Position numbers and translations under genes: made by a program. This document shows, piece by piece, positions 1 to 12,590 of a stretch of DNA of 50,550 bases. Source of the DNA: Ichthyophthirius multifiliis (taxonomy: Eukaryota; Ciliophora; Oligohymenophorea; Hymenostomatida); NCBI RefSeq assembly GCF_000220395.1, contig NW_004086892.1, positions 1 through 50,550 on the forward strand. The letters are read 5' to 3'. The notes beneath the pieces were generated by a model that was given only the letters and a program-made list of their open reading frames with translations, made no database searches and had not been told where the DNA came from. The first letter of the stretch is position 1. Every line of letters starts with the position of its first letter.

Positions 1-356
1 TATATATATTAATAAATAAATATTTATGATTAGTTAAATTTATGGAAATTTTAATTATAAAAATAAATTCATTTTATGGTCATGTTTTGGATAAAAAGTT
101 ATTTTGTTTAATCATAATAAAAAGAAAATAATTATTATCAAAAATGGGATATTATTAAAAGTAAAGAAATAATAAAATTGTTTCTTAAACTTTATAAATA
201 ACTATAAGAGATTTATAAAAACAAATTGCTTTTGTAAAAAATAAATATTTTATGAAGTAAAATTAAGTGTATGAAGAGGAATTTAGTTATAAATATTATA
301 AAAATATGCAATTTATAATATTAAAGATGATTAAATTAATAAAAATTAATATTTGA
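1..356 (+). CDS. 3' end of an unrecognised gene (partial, model uncertain)
   Basis: Coding-like reading frames run in from the left edge. One frame near 30-165 reads MISQIYGNF, then NKFILWSCFGQKVILFN, which has the look of a beta-propeller or other beta-rich segment. It can be spliced at a GTAAAG near 160 into a short exon ending at a TGA near 270. A second frame over about 190-356 reads RDLQKQIAFVKNKYFMKQ and YEEEFSYKYYKNMQF, and ends at TGA 354-356. I could not find a junction that joins both frames in phase, so either could be the real tail. Function is unknown. The call rests on codon-like composition with TAA/TAG as Gln and on a TGA end before the next gene. Confidence 0.35.
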
Positions 357-486
357 AATAAATTATTATTTAAAAATATAATATATTTTAGATATTATTT
401 AGTTTTCAATATTTATTGTAAATTATTTTATATTAAATAAAAACTATATCTGTATTTGATTTTTTTTATTTTTATTAGTAATAAAT

Positions 487-2208
487 ATGAATATTTTTTA
501 TAATGTTGCCAAAAGAAATATATTTTAATAAAAATAAATTCTTTAATATTAAATAAAAAGAAATTATTTTGCATATATTCTACCAAAATTTGTAAAAAAA
601 AAAAAATATATCTAAAAAGTAATTCATTTTTTATTAAGAAAATAAGAAAAGATATACAAAGAGATAATAAAAAATTAAATAAAAATTTTTCAAAAATTAC
701 TTTAAATACTAAAGAATATATATGGGAAGAAATAAAAGATAATAAAAAAAAATTATATTTTTATTAGTTTGTTTAGGAGTTTTATAGTATACTGGAGGAT
801 TTGAAAGTTTATTTTATAAAATATAATAATTAAAAAAAATATATATATAATTTTAATTTAGAAATTTTAACTTGGTTTAAATATAAAGAACCTATAACGA
901 ATAAAATATTTAGATGGACATTAGGAGTATAAAATTAAGTTTAAAGTACAATATAAGAATAAAGAAATGAAGATGTAAAAATAAATATAAAATAAATAAA
1001 TAAATATATATATATATATATATATAAATAATAATATATATAAATATATATTACTATATCTATTTATATTTCATTATTTAATTATATATATTTATACCTA
1101 TATATATAAAAATTTATTATAGCAATATATAATCTTTTATTAATATTTATTTAAATTTATATATAAATATATAAATATTAATAAATATTTATATATATAT
1201 TTTTGTATTAATTTATTTTTCTTTTTCTTTATATTTATTTTATATAGTTTTTTATATTTATATATATATATTTTATTTTTATTTTATATTTAATTTTAGT
1301 TAAAAATTAATCCAGAAAGCTAAATTATTTTGGAATAATTATATTTATAAAAAGATAAAAATCTTAAATTAGGAATAAATAGAAAATACCTTAAAAAAAT
1401 ATATAAAGACCTAGGTTTATTTAAAAATAAAGATGAAATAAAATAATTTTATTAAGCTTCAGGATATGGAAGAAAAGTAAAGAAAAAATACTTTATTTTA
1501 TTTAAAAAAAATAGAATATTTATATATATATATTTTTTTTTTTACAAATATATAAGAGAAATCAAAAAGCTTCTAGTGTAAATTTAAGAGAATTTTTAAA
1601 ACTATATAAAGCTGCATTTGATAAAAAGAAAAAAGAAAATAGTATTTTAAACGAATCTTAATTTAGAAGACATTTTATTTTAACTTTAGAAAATCATTAT
1701 TAAAGAGTTATTTTTTTTTTATAAAATTCTCTTTTTTTTAAGATATATTATAGATGTTCGTTTGGGAAAAAGAGTTTTTTGAAAAAAGAAAAGAATATAA
1801 AAAAATGATTCCTCACTTAGAAAATGCTAAAAAATAAATTATTAAAGATATTTTAAAAGATAATATGTTTATTCCTTTAACTTAAATAGATTAATAAATA
1901 TAAAATAATGGACTTTTTGGATTAATAACTAAAGAGAAAATTGTCATTTTAAACAAATAAATTATTATGATGAAATTATATAAAAACCTTTATTAATAAA
2001 AATAATAATTGTATTTTTTTATTTGTTATTAAATTTTTTATATATTTTTATTTTTAATAGATCCTTTGGAGAAAAAGAACTTAAATATAAAAAAATTATT
2101 AGCGAATTTGATAAACTTATTGAATAAACAAATAAAGATTTGGAAAGATACAATGAAGAATTTAAATAAAATTTTAAAGGAATAGAACTATATAAGGAAT
2201 ATTAATGA
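487..2208 (+). CDS. Unrecognised charged, probably helical protein, multi-exon
   Basis: The likely start is the ATG at 487 (MNIFYNVAKRN). A first short intron (about 594-640, GTAAAA...TTAAG) leads into KIRKDIQRDNKKLNKNFSK and EYIWEEIKDNKKKLYFYQF. Later exons read LEILTWFKYKEPITNKIF, then LGINRKYLKKIYKDLGLF, then KASSVNLREFLKLYKAAF. The final exon reads FGEKELKYKKIISEFDKLI and ends in KEYQ at TGA 2206-2208. AT-rich stretches of 45-330 bases with GT...AG ends separate the exons, and the large block at about 970-1300 is one of them. The protein is rich in Lys, Glu, Asn and Tyr and looks alpha-helical with coiled-coil-like parts. I do not recognise the family. The neighbouring CFAP20DC gene on the same strand hints at, but does not show, a ciliary role. 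Exon borders are approximate. Confidence 0.55.
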
Positions 2209-2353
2209 AAAATTAATATTTATCTTATAATTTTTTATTATTATTTATATTTTTTTATTAATTAAATATAAAAACACTAATTTTTTAAAAAAAAGAAAAA
2301 AATAAATAATTTATATACTAAAATTAAATAAATAATCTATAACAATAAATATA

Positions 2354-2457
2354 ATGTTTTAAAATGCTTATTAAAGTGGTCCATTTGTCGAAATATATGA
2401 TGCGAAAGGTAAAAAAAACAATGAATATAATAATCATTTAACTATATATAAAATATA

Positions 2458-2489
<32 letters not shown>

Positions 2490-4735
2490 CTAATATATTT
2501 AAAAACTCTATATATTTAAATTAATAGTTAGTAAAGAAAAAGAAAAATAATATGCTAGTTTATATAAAATGACTACCCCATCAGGATTTTTAAAATATTA
2601 TGATAAAGATATTAAAGGTTTTCTATTTTTTAACAAAAAAAACATATTTTTTTTAAAAAAAAAAAAACAAAAAAGGATATGTATATTTAATTGATGGACA
2701 TAGTACAAAAATGAAATTACCAAAAGAAGATAAGATTGATTTATGTTTAATTCAATAATTTTTAGTTTTGTAGATTTATTTACCTTTTTCATCTCCTTGG
2801 AGTTTAGAAATAGTTATAGCAGATACATCAAAAGTTATATATAAAAAAATGTACTTTAAATATTTAATTTTAATTTTTTTTTTAAAAATTTTTTTAAAAA
2901 AAAAAGACAAAAAGAAGAATTAATTTAGTCAGTGCTTTAAATAAAATAGAAAAAAAATTTTTTCATGTAAAAGTCCCTAATGATATAATAAAACATGGAA
3001 CCTGGATGAATTTAAGTATTGATGTAAATAGCTTTATGGAAGTTTGGAAAGGTTTTATTTTTTATTTTATTTTTTTTCTCTCTTCTTTTAATAATATTAT
3101 TGTTTAATTTATTTTTTTAAACTAAAATTATATAAATATATATGTGTTAAGGATAAACTTTTAGATCTATTGATAGTGTAATTATAGGGTCTCATTGTAA
3201 ATTAAGAAGAATTTTTACAATGAGGAGTCCTTTATTTGAATATGGAGAGGAAGAAAATTAATTATCATAATAATATTATTGTTCATAATTATTGTAAAAA
3301 ATATATATACTTGTCTAATTTTATAAAAATAATATTTTTATTTTTGGTTTTTTTAGAGAAGACGTGCCTAAAAATATTAACTTTCCTCCAGGAATTTAGT
3401 ATATAAATCAAATAATAAATTATTAAAAAATAGAAGAAAATGTAGATTAAAGGTTAATAGAAAATAGTTAAAATAATAATATAGAATCACTCATAATAAT
3501 AAATAATAAAAGTATTCCTTAAAATAAAACCGGAATTAAAAAACTTAAAATATAGAATAAATAAAAGGGTCTACTAATTCTAATTTTATATAATAACAAA
3601 ACATTTTAAAACCTAAAATTTCTCCATAAAAATAATAAGGTTTATAAAACAAAGTAGTTTAAAGCAAAACTTATTCCTAAAAAAATAATAGAAGTTAAGA
3701 AAATAAAGGTGAAATAAAATTAAAAAGTACCAAATAATTAGAAAGCATGAAATAATCGTAAAATTAATAATTTTCTGATTTCGAAGAATAAAAAGACTAA
3801 TATGTAAAAAAATATATATATATATAAAAAAAAAATATATATAAAAAAAAAAGTCGAATAATTTATAAAGTTCATAAAAATAAAATCAAACAAAGCCTTA
3901 ATCTTAATAAACAAATCCTTGGACTACTTTGAAAAATTAAGAAATATAAAAGAAATAAAAAAGTCCTTTTACATTAACAAGAAAAGAAAAATCACTAAAA
4001 AAATAAATAAAAGAAAAAATATAAGAAAAGATGGATCAATATTAATAATAACAATAAAACTAAAGATTTGTAAAAAGCGCAAATATGTCCTTATAGAATA
4101 AATATACGAAAACTCAAAAAAAAATTACGGAAAAAAAACCTGAAATTAAAAAAGAGTAAAACATTGATGAATAATAAACTTTTTATTAATAAACTCAAAA
4201 ATTTAATACAATTAGTGATCCTAATCAATTCTAATAATTAAAAATTACGAAAAGTCCTATATAAGAAAATAATCATTAAATAGATGAAAGTATTGAAAGT
4301 GAAAAAAATTTATCTATATCTTCCTAAAAAAAACAAAACGAAAATTTTTTACAAAAACAAAATGTTATGTAATCGAATGTTTATAGAAACTATAATTTAT
4401 AAGATAGTCTTGAAAATTCTAGAAAAGAAAAATCTTAAAACGAAGAAGATTATGATGATGTGTAAAATAATTTTAATAATGTTTACGAAAACAGAATGCG
4501 TGAATTTATTAAATAAAGTTAGAGACCATTTACTCCACCGTTTAATGCTTTGTAATAATTATAAAAAAATTAATATAGTGATTTTAAATATAATGAAAAC
4601 GATTATTAATAACTTAATGATAGTTTAGAAAAAAATGATAGTTAAAATTAGTAAACGGAAGTCATTTTTGATCCAATATTAAATTGCTATTTTGATCCTA
4701 ATACTAATTCTTATTATAAATTAAAGAATTAATGA
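2354..4735 (+). CDS. CFAP20DC: CFAP20 domain-containing protein (CFAP20DC-like)
   Basis: The start MFQNAYQSGPFVEIYDAKG at ATG 2354 matches the CFAP20/CFAP20DC N-terminus (human form begins MFKNEYQGG). Further exons give IDGHSTKMKLPKEDKIDL, CLIQQFLVLQIYLPF, SSPWSLEIVIADTSK, RRRINLVSALNKIEKKFFHV and IGSHCKLRRIFTMRSPLFEY. These follow the family's beta-sandwich domain in order. The end reads FDPILNCYFDPNTNSYYKL before TGA 4733-4735, a tail also conserved in CFAP20DC. Between the domain and this tail lies a long low-complexity region rich in Gln, Asn, Lys and Ser (about 3400-4640). Short introns interrupt the domain, including TA-rich ones near 2410-2525. CFAP20 itself is an inner-junction protein of the ciliary doublet. 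The precise role of CFAP20DC is less well defined, so a ciliary role here is inferred from the family. Confidence 0.88.
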
Positions 4736-4956
4736 TTGAAATAATATATTTATTTTTTATATTTATTTATATTATTGATTTAGAGATTTAAATATTAATT
4801 AAATAAATTATTAGTCTTTAATATATTATTTATTTTATATTATATATAAAAAAACATAAAAATATAAATAAAAAAGTATTAGTTATAAAATATCTTATTA
4901 TAAACATAAATATATATAAAAATTAAAAAAAAATATTTATAAAAAAATAATTTTAA

Positions 4957-5078
4957 ATGTCGTATTTATTTACAAATAATTTTAAAAAATTACTCGCTAT
5001 AAATTTAAAATGTGATATAAAAGATACAAAAAAAGTAATATATATAATTATATATGTATAGATATATATATATTTATA

Positions 5079-5128
<50 letters not shown>

Positions 5129-7198
5129 ATCATATATTTTTTTAATAGCCTAAATTATAATTTAAAAAAAAAATAGTTTAGAAAAGAAATAACTTAATTC
5201 AAAAAAAAATATGAAATAAAAGACTTTTTAATGATATAAAGATTTCCTTAGTAAGAAATAAAAGATTTTCTTTTAAATACTGAATGCTAAGTAGATGAAG
5301 AGTTAAAATTTATATATATAAAAACTTTACAAATTAATATAAATATATATATTTTTATAAAAATTATATATTTTTTATATTATATATATATATTAAATTA
5401 TATTTTATATAAATTTATATTATATCTTATTTATAAAAGTGATTAAATTTTAAACCATATTGAAGTTAAACAAGTTTTTAAAAGATTAAGATTTTATACT
5501 AGAACAAAAGAAGATTTAGTTTGTATAAATTGTTCAAAAAAAGATTAATGTAGTGTTATTAATAAAATTCCACCACAAATAAATGAGGAACATAAAAAAT
5601 CTTTAATGAGCGATTTATTATAGGCTTTATATTTTTTCTGTTATTAATTAGAAAAATAATCAGAAAACTAAATATAAGTTGAAGAAAAAAAAGAAGATAA
5701 TAAAGTTAAATAATATTAAAAATTATTAGAAAAATAAAGGAGCTTTAAAAGCATTTCCTCTGCAAGTAAACTTACTCATACTTTCCATGTTTTAATGGAA
5801 GATTTGGGATAAAATATAGGAACTGATAGTAAGATTTTTATAAAAGAATATGCCAATTTTCTTGGAAGAGATAAGTTTTTGGAAAAAACTAGAGATATTG
5901 TAGATGATTATAAATAGAAACTTTAAGAATAATAAGAAAAGTATGAGTAAAAAGAAAAGCCTATAAAGAATGAAAATAATAATGATAATTTTATCTCTTA
6001 AAAGAAAGAAAATTCTAAATTATTTAAAAGAAAATCTAAATAATTTGATAGTATTGAAGATTTCGATTAGTTTATATATAATGAAGATTAAGTAAAAGAA
6101 ATAGAAGTAGATTAATATTAAAGATAATTAAAAGATTTTAATAAAGGATAATTATATTAAAAAAATTAGAATTATTAAGATTAATATTCAAATGACAGAA
6201 TAAAATACTCATAAAATAATAATATTTAAAATGAAAATTTTAAAGATAATAATAATAAAGAAAAATATAATAAAGAATAATAATATTTTTAAAATAAAAA
6301 TAATAAAAGAGAAAGTTTTTCATAAAATAATAAAAGAGAAATATATTTTTAGAAAAAAAGAGAAAATTATTCTTAAAATAATGAAAGTTAAGATAAATAT
6401 TAAAATAGGAATAATTTCTAGAATAAAGATATATTTTAAAATAATGAAAGATATTTAAATAAAGACAGATTTTAGAAAAATGAAAGATTCTCATAAAATA
6501 AAGATAAATATTTTTAGAAAAAAAATAGTTTTGAAAATAACTAAGATCAATTTTAACAATAAAAAGGAAATTCTTATTAAAATAAAAGGTTTGGAAAATA
6601 AAATTAATAAGAGAGTAAAACATATGATAGATAAGTTGATTTTTAAAATGAGAAAAAATTTAAAAAAAATTCTATTAAAAATTAAAATGATGATTATTAA
6701 AAAGAATATCCAAAAAAATCATTTCATAGAGAAGATGAATAATAATAGACTCAAAAATTTGAAAAAAAAAGATAAGGAAGTGAAAACAGAGATCATTTTA
6801 TAAAAAAAAAGTCTTCTTTTAAAGATTATAATGACCAAAGTTTTTAAGAAAAAAATTATTTAAAAAAGGAAAATTTTAAATAATAATATTATGAAAATAA
6901 TAATTAAAATAAATTCGATTAAGTAAATAATGATTTTAAAGAAAGTTTTATAGAATATGATAATAAATAATATAATTAATAAGAAAAATAATAAAATAAT
7001 TTAAAATTATAAAAGAATTTATAAATATCTCCAAATAAATAAAATAAACTTTAGTAAGAAAATATAGAATCATAATAATAATAATAATAATATTAAAAAA
7101 AGTAATTATATTAATTTAAATTTTTATATTTTTTTAATTTATATAGAAGATTTGATAGTAGTAAACTTTCTTTAACAAAAAAAAAATAATAATAATGA
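4957..7198 (+). CDS. Long Asn/Gln/Lys-rich protein with a cysteine-containing N-terminal domain
   Basis: Exon 1 begins MSYLFTNNFKKLLAINLKC at ATG 4957. An intron of about 142 bases (5035-5176) joins in phase to FRKEITQFKKKYEIKDFLM. A structured part follows: ILNHIEVKQVFKRLRFYTR, EDLVCINCSKKDQCSV (a C-x2-C-x5-C pattern), LMSDLLQALYFFCYQLEKQ and SKLTHTFHVLMEDLGQN. After about 6,000 the protein becomes a very long run of Asn, Gln, Lys, Ser, Phe and Tyr with patterns such as SFSQNNKRE and YSQNNESQ, like a prion-type low-complexity domain. A last small intron (about 7099-7144) leads to the end at TGA 7196-7198. The Gln residues are nearly all TAA/TAG, so a standard-code reading shatters it. The stretch 5316-5445 is TA-rich but remains open in frame and may hide an intron. 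I do not recognise the family. Confidence 0.7.
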
Positions 7199-7628
7199 TA
7201 AATTATTTTATGATTTTTTATTTAAAATGTTTTTTTTTCTTTTTTGGTAAAAAAAAAAATTAATGTGATTTTTGTTTGAATTAAATTTATATAATTAATT
7301 ATTATATATAAAAAATAAAATAAAAGAATATTATTAATATTTATTAAATAAATAAAAATTTATGTTTATTAGTATAAATATAAACTTTAAAAATAAATAT
7401 AAATAACTTATTAATAATTATATTAATTATTAAAAAAAAATAAAAAAAAAATTTAAAGAAAATTTTTTTTTAGATATATATTAAAATTACTGTATAAAAA
7501 AAGAAATTATTTATAAATATTATATTTAAAAAATAATAATTATTAATAAAATAGTAATAAGAATAAAAAAAAAAATAATAAACACTTAATTTATTTATCT
7601 ATCTAAATATAATTATAAGCATTCATAA

Positions 7629-8539
7629 ATGGGAAATTGCAATTTCAAAAATCAAGAAAAAAATGATGAAATTAGTAAAAAAAAAAAATTACTTTTACAT
7701 AAAAATATTTTAAACAAATATATTGTTTTTTTTTTTTTTTTTGATTAAAATTATTTTTTTTACAAACAAAAATGTTAATATTGAAGTGCTTTCACCCAAA
7801 TAACTTTTCCTTTATAATAGTAATTGGTAGAGGTGGATTTGGAAAGGTTATTTAGTTTTAAAAAATAAAATATATATAATAAATTAAATAAAGGTATGGA
7901 AAGTGGAATATTTAAAAAATAAATAGTTTTATGCACTAAAAGAAATGCAAAAAGCAAAGTATGTCTAATATTTTTTAAATATATTTATGTATAATTTATT
8001 TTAAATATCATATTTTTTGTTTTTAAATAGGGTTATAAACAAGAAAAGTGTAAATTCAGTAATGAACGAAAGATAGCTTCTTTCAGGTTTATCTCATCCG
8101 TATATTTATTTAAGTTTTTTTTTTTTAAAAAAAAATAATAACATATAAATATAAATACATATAAATTATTTTATTCTAATTATAAATTTTTTTTTTAAAC
8201 AAAAAAAAATTATATTATAAATTATTTATATTTATTAATTTTATGAAAAAAAATAATATAAAGTTTTCTAATAAATATGTTATATGCATTCTAAGACCGT
8301 TAAAGCTTATATTTAGTAATGGATTTATTAACTGGAGGTGATCTAAGATATCATATTTCAAGTCGTAGAAAATTTACAGAACAATAAACAAGTTTTTTTA
8401 TAAATATGAAATATTTATTTTATATATAAAAAAAAGAATTCTTTACTGCCTGTATAATTATAGGATTAGAATATTTGCATTCTAACGGAATAATTCATAG
8501 AGATATAAAACCCGAAAATATAGTTTTTGATTCTATGGG

Positions 8540-8586
<47 letters not shown>

Positions 8587-9203
8587 ATATATATATATAT
8601 TTATATATATATATTTATTTAATTACAATATATAATATCAGGTTATTTAAGAATTACTGATCTTGGAATCGCTAGAATATGGAAACCTGATAATTCTTAA
8701 GATACAAGTGGTACTCCAGGTTATATGGGTATATATTAATATATATATAAAGAAAAAAATATATAAAAAAGCTCCTGAAGTTATGTGTCGATAAAATCAT
8801 GGAGTTGCTGTTGATTATTATGCTTTAGGAATTATTGTTTATGAATGTATGATAGGAAAAAGACCTTATGTGGGCAAATCAAGATAAGAAATAAGAGATT
8901 AAATTTTAGCAAAATAAGTTTAATTAAAAAAATCTGACGTTCCAGAAGGATGGACTTTAGAAGCAGCAGATTTTGCAAATAGAGTATTTTTATTAAAAAA
9001 AAAATATATAAATAAATAATAATAATGTTTTTTTTTTTAGCTTATATAAAGAAAGCCAGCTAATAGATTAGGCTTAAATGGACCCTAAGAAGTAAAAAAT
9101 CATCCTTGGTTTAAAGGATTTCCTTGGTAAAAACTTTTAGATAAATAATTAACACCTCAATTTATTCCAAATGTATTTAATAAATAAATAAATATAAATA
9201 TAA

Positions 9204-9248
<45 letters not shown>

Positions 9249-9700
9249 ATATCTTTATTTATATATTATTTTATTTAAATAATAATTAAAAAAAAGATTG
9301 ATTAATAAAATTTTATATCAGATAATAGAAACGATTCCATAGATGAAAATTGCTAATAAACTTAAATTTTATTAAGAAGAAATTCTATATAAGGTTATAT
9401 TAATTTGTTTTTAATCTTTTATTTTTATTTTTTTATTTTTTAGCCTAGTTTTTTGGATACTAATATGATATTTAATAAAATTTAGTTAATAAATAATTTA
9501 ATAATAATAACTCGAATATTAGTACAAGATTTAATAATACTACTAGAGCTTAAACAGAAGCTAAAAATAATAATCATATAAGATAATAATCTTTACAACT
9601 TTAATAAAATGGGGCTATTTAAAAAATAATAAATTAATAACAAAATCAGGCTTATTAAAAAATGGGATAATCTTAGGCTACAACAAAATAAACTTAATGA
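7629..9700 (+). CDS. STK32/YANK-like AGC protein kinase with N-myristoylation start
   Basis: The protein starts [13 protein letters not shown], a good N-myristoylation signal with a palmitoylatable Cys4. This suggests membrane attachment, as in STK32 kinases (MGxN starts). The kinase domain is spread over about nine exons: glycine loop [13 protein letters not shown], catalytic lysine in YALKEM, then [42 protein letters not shown] and catalytic loop [14 protein letters not shown]. The DFG motif is DLG ([11 protein letters not shown]). Next come SGTPGYMAPEVMC, YVGKSRQEIRDQI and [14 protein letters not shown]. The tail is Asn/Gln-rich and ends KMGQSQATTKQTQ at TGA 9698-9700. Introns are 43-100 bases with GT...AG borders, and the phases checked at eight junctions agree. 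GGDLRYH and RRPY-like KRPY favour the STK32 branch over PKA. The substrate is unknown. A kinase active despite DLG is likely, because Asp is kept. Confidence 0.9.
8541..8630. repeat. (TA)n microsatellite inside a kinase intron
   Basis: An almost pure TA dinucleotide tract fills the intron between IVFDSMG and YLRITDLG of the kinase gene. It is typical of the many TA tracts in introns and gene flanks of this window. Confidence 0.9.
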
Positions 9701-9879
9701 AAATAATGAAATTTTTTATATAGAAAAAAAGGCAAAAATATAAAAAAATTTTCTTTCTTATAAAATAAAATTTTTATTTTATTTATTTTTATAGAAAATA
9801 TTGTAAAATATTTATATAAAATGTTAAATACATTTTTTTTAAAAAAAAAATAATATTTGATATTATTATATAAAATACT

Positions 9880-9936
<57 letters not shown>

Positions 9937-9965
9937 AAATTTAATTAATTATTTTTTAAAATTAT
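9701..9965. other. Convergent intergenic spacer with (TA)n tract
   Basis: Lies between the 3' ends of the kinase gene (plus) and YIPF6 (minus). It is nearly all A and T, with a TA tract at about 9890-9932. I see no gene or clear regulatory site. Confidence 0.7.
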
Positions 9966-10883
9966 TCAAATAAATAAACAAAACCAGGCTACAAATAAAA
10001 AAAATAAAAATATAGGATATACCCCTAAAACTTTTTTTTCCTAAGGTAAAATACTTGACATGAAAGCAATTGAAGCTTTTTTTAATAAATTAAAATAATA
10101 ATAAATATAAATAAAATATATATAAACTTCTTACATGTACTAGACCATAAATAAGATATACCCACAACAATAAGTTTATAAATAAAATTTTAAACAATGA
10201 ATTTAAAAGCTGTAATTATAATAGAAGCAATAACAATAGGGAAAATACAATATCCTAGAACACATAAGCTTTATAAAAAATGTGCATTTCCTCCTAAAAG
10301 ATTTACATTTAAAGTTACAATTGATGAACCTCCCCATACAAGAATAAATATTATTGAAAATATATTTGTATTATCATCAGAACTTAAGCTTAAAACACTT
10401 ATTTTTATTTATTAAAAAATTTAAATATATCTATTACAATGCTAAAATTAAACAAAAGAATAATGGACCCCATAAATCCCCTTTTTATTTATATAATATT
10501 TATTAGAATTTTTTTTCGTTTTTTTTATTATATATACATTCTCTTAGTTATCTTCCATCATTTTCTCTTAAAGCAGGTATTAATACATATCTTAATTTAT
10601 GGGCTATCATTCTTAAATCTCGGATCTAAATTAATTTGATAAAAAATTTTATTCCTTATTTTAATTTATTTTTGTTATATTTAATTTAATACTATTGTTT
10701 TTGAAACAGGCTCATCTAAAGTATCATATTATTCTTCGATTTCATTATTAAAATTTTTAATAATACTTATATTTGCTAAAAAATTACCAGGATCTTTGTT
10801 ATATAAATATAAAGACTAATGATTTTTTTGTTTTATATATAAATACTTTTAGCATCCATATTTGATTTATTTAAATTATTCAT
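9966..10883 (-). CDS. YIPF6: YIPF6-like Yip1-domain Golgi membrane protein
   Basis: Reading leftward from the ATG at 10883-10881, the protein starts MNNLNKSNMDAKNPGNFL. It continues LDEPVSKTIIRDLRMIAHKL and YVLIPALRE, then REWDLWGP, FFCLILAL, VWGGSSIVTLNVNLLGGN, FLQSLCVLGYCIFPIVIA and WSSTSSIAFMSSIL. The end is VLGVYPIFLFFLFVAWFCL at TGA 9968-9966. The WDLWGP, LNxxLLGG and SLCVLGYCxxP motifs are diagnostic for YIPF6, and the order and spacing match the human protein. Five predicted membrane helices fill the C-terminal half. Yip1-family proteins bind Rab GTPases and act in ER-Golgi traffic; the exact role in ciliates is unknown. Five short introns fit in phase, for example T|GTATAT...AAAAAG|GG, which rebuilds the Trp codon of WDLWGP. 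Plus-strand ORFs at 10197 and 10439 are shadows. Confidence 0.95.
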
Positions 10884-11503
10884 TTTTTTATTTATTTAAA
10901 TATATAAATATATAAATATATAAATTATATAAATATATAAATATATATATATTTATATTATAAATTTTTAATAAGTTTTTATTAATATTAAATTATTTAA
11001 AAATATAAAAAAGAAAAAATATTTTAATTAATAAATTATTTTTATATTTTAAAATTTTATAATAATATTATTTAAATTTAAATAATTATTATATATGAAA
11101 TTATACATATATTAATTTATATATATATATATATATAAAAAAATTATCTTTTATATATATTTATATATATCTATTTACACAATTATTATTCCATTTATTT
11201 AATATAATCAAATATATTCAAAATTTTTAAATATATTCTTTTTTATAATTTATAATTATAATTCTAAATAAATTTAATCTTATAAAATTTTATGATTTAT
11301 TAATATATTTTTGTGCCTTAATAATATAATTTAATATGTATTTTTATTTTAATTCTAAAAAAATTCTTTTTTTTTTTAAATATTAAATATATTGTTTTTT
11401 TCAATCTTATTTAATAAAATATTTTTTTTTAAAAATTTCAATTTCAATTTTTTTAGTTACTTTATTAATAAATAAAATTAGTAATAATAGGTAAAAATTA
11501 AAA
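10884..11503. other. AT-rich divergent intergenic region
   Basis: Shared upstream region of YIPF6 (minus) and the coiled-coil gene (plus). It contains TA tracts near 10900-10950 and 11110-11180 and T runs. I see no coding frame with plausible composition and no recognisable promoter element. Confidence 0.6.
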
Positions 11504-12590
11504 ATGAAACCTTAATTGTACAAATAAAAAACTTTAAAAAACAATATTTCATAATGTGTTGATTCGGAAAGTTAAATAGAAAATTAATAATAAAATGTTG
11601 TATATTGTAGATATTGCAAATAATAAATATAATTAGGTTTTAAATCTAAATCAATACATTCTTCGAATTCTAAGTCAAATAATATTGATTCATTTTTAAA
11701 AATGGAATAAATAAAATAAAGAAACACTTATTAACTTAATAAAAGACTTTAGACTGCAGGTAAATAAATAGAAAATTTAAATCAAATAATTGCGAAAATA
11801 TCAATGGAACTAGAAACTATAAGGTTCGCCTATTAAATGTCTTAATTTGCTGCTGATGATGCTTTAATTTAGGAAAATATATTACTTAAAAATTAAATAA
11901 AGGAGTTAAGTTAAAAAAAAATAAAGACTAAAGTATATTTATCTTTTTGTTAAAAAAAAAAAAAACTGATTTATATTTTTTATTAACTATTTTAAATTTT
12001 ATCTATTTTTATTAAAAAATAAAAAAATTAAGTAAATAATGAAGATAATTGTTCAATTAACAATTTTGATAATAATAAAAATAAGTAATTTTTTATTTGT
12101 TTTAATAATAAAAAATATAATAATTTAAGGACATAAGATATTAATTCTGTCATAATTAATACTTTAGACGATAAAAATTTAAATAATATATTAAAAAGTT
12201 AGAATAATATAAAATTTTAAAATAGTATTAATATTTTTTAAGAAATAATTATTTTATTTTTTATTTTTTATAAAAAGTTGATTTTGATGATTAACTTAAT
12301 AAAAATTTATAATTAGAGTAAGGAACATAAGTTTTTGATAATATTATAAAATTAATTGATTTTGAATATAAATACTATAAGCAGTTATTAACCGAAAAAC
12401 ATTAAAATAAATTGAATTAAGAAAATTATTTATATAAAAGAAAAGAATTAATAAAATATATATGTAAAACATATAAATTAGGTAAAAAATCAATTATATT
12501 TTTTATTATTAATGTAATATTATATTTATAATATAAACTACATTTTTTTGTATAATAGATCAATTAATTAAATAGATTTATTTAAATTGA
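11504..12590 (+). CDS. Unrecognised coiled-coil protein with a CxxC pair
   Basis: Starts at ATG 11504 with MKPQLYKQKTLKNNIS. It has CRYCKQQIQLGFKSKSIHS, then a helical, heptad-like part: LNKRLQTAGKQIENLNQII, AKISMELETIRFAYQMSQF and ALIQENILLKNQIKELSQ. Introns follow at about 11930-12032, 12240-12275 and 12480-12558. Later exons give NNEDNCSINNFDNN, INTLDDKNLNNILKSQN, FDNIIKLIDFEYKYYKQLL and LYKRKELIKYICKTYKL. The protein ends DQLIKQIYLN at TGA 12588-12590, with the last junction in phase (G|AT). The single CxxC could bind metal with a partner or be incidental. I do not recognise the family; centrosomal, ciliary or trafficking roles would all fit a coiled coil. Confidence 0.65.

Noticed and set aside
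6231-6803. Lys/Ile-rich ORFs on both strands
   Set aside because: Both are alternative frames of the Asn/Gln-rich protein, whose own frame stays open for over 1 kb with TAA/TAG as Gln.
10197-10639. Two plus-strand ORFs of 66-72 residues
   Set aside because: They are shadows of YIPF6 exons on the minus strand, which show WDLWGP and SLCVLGYC.
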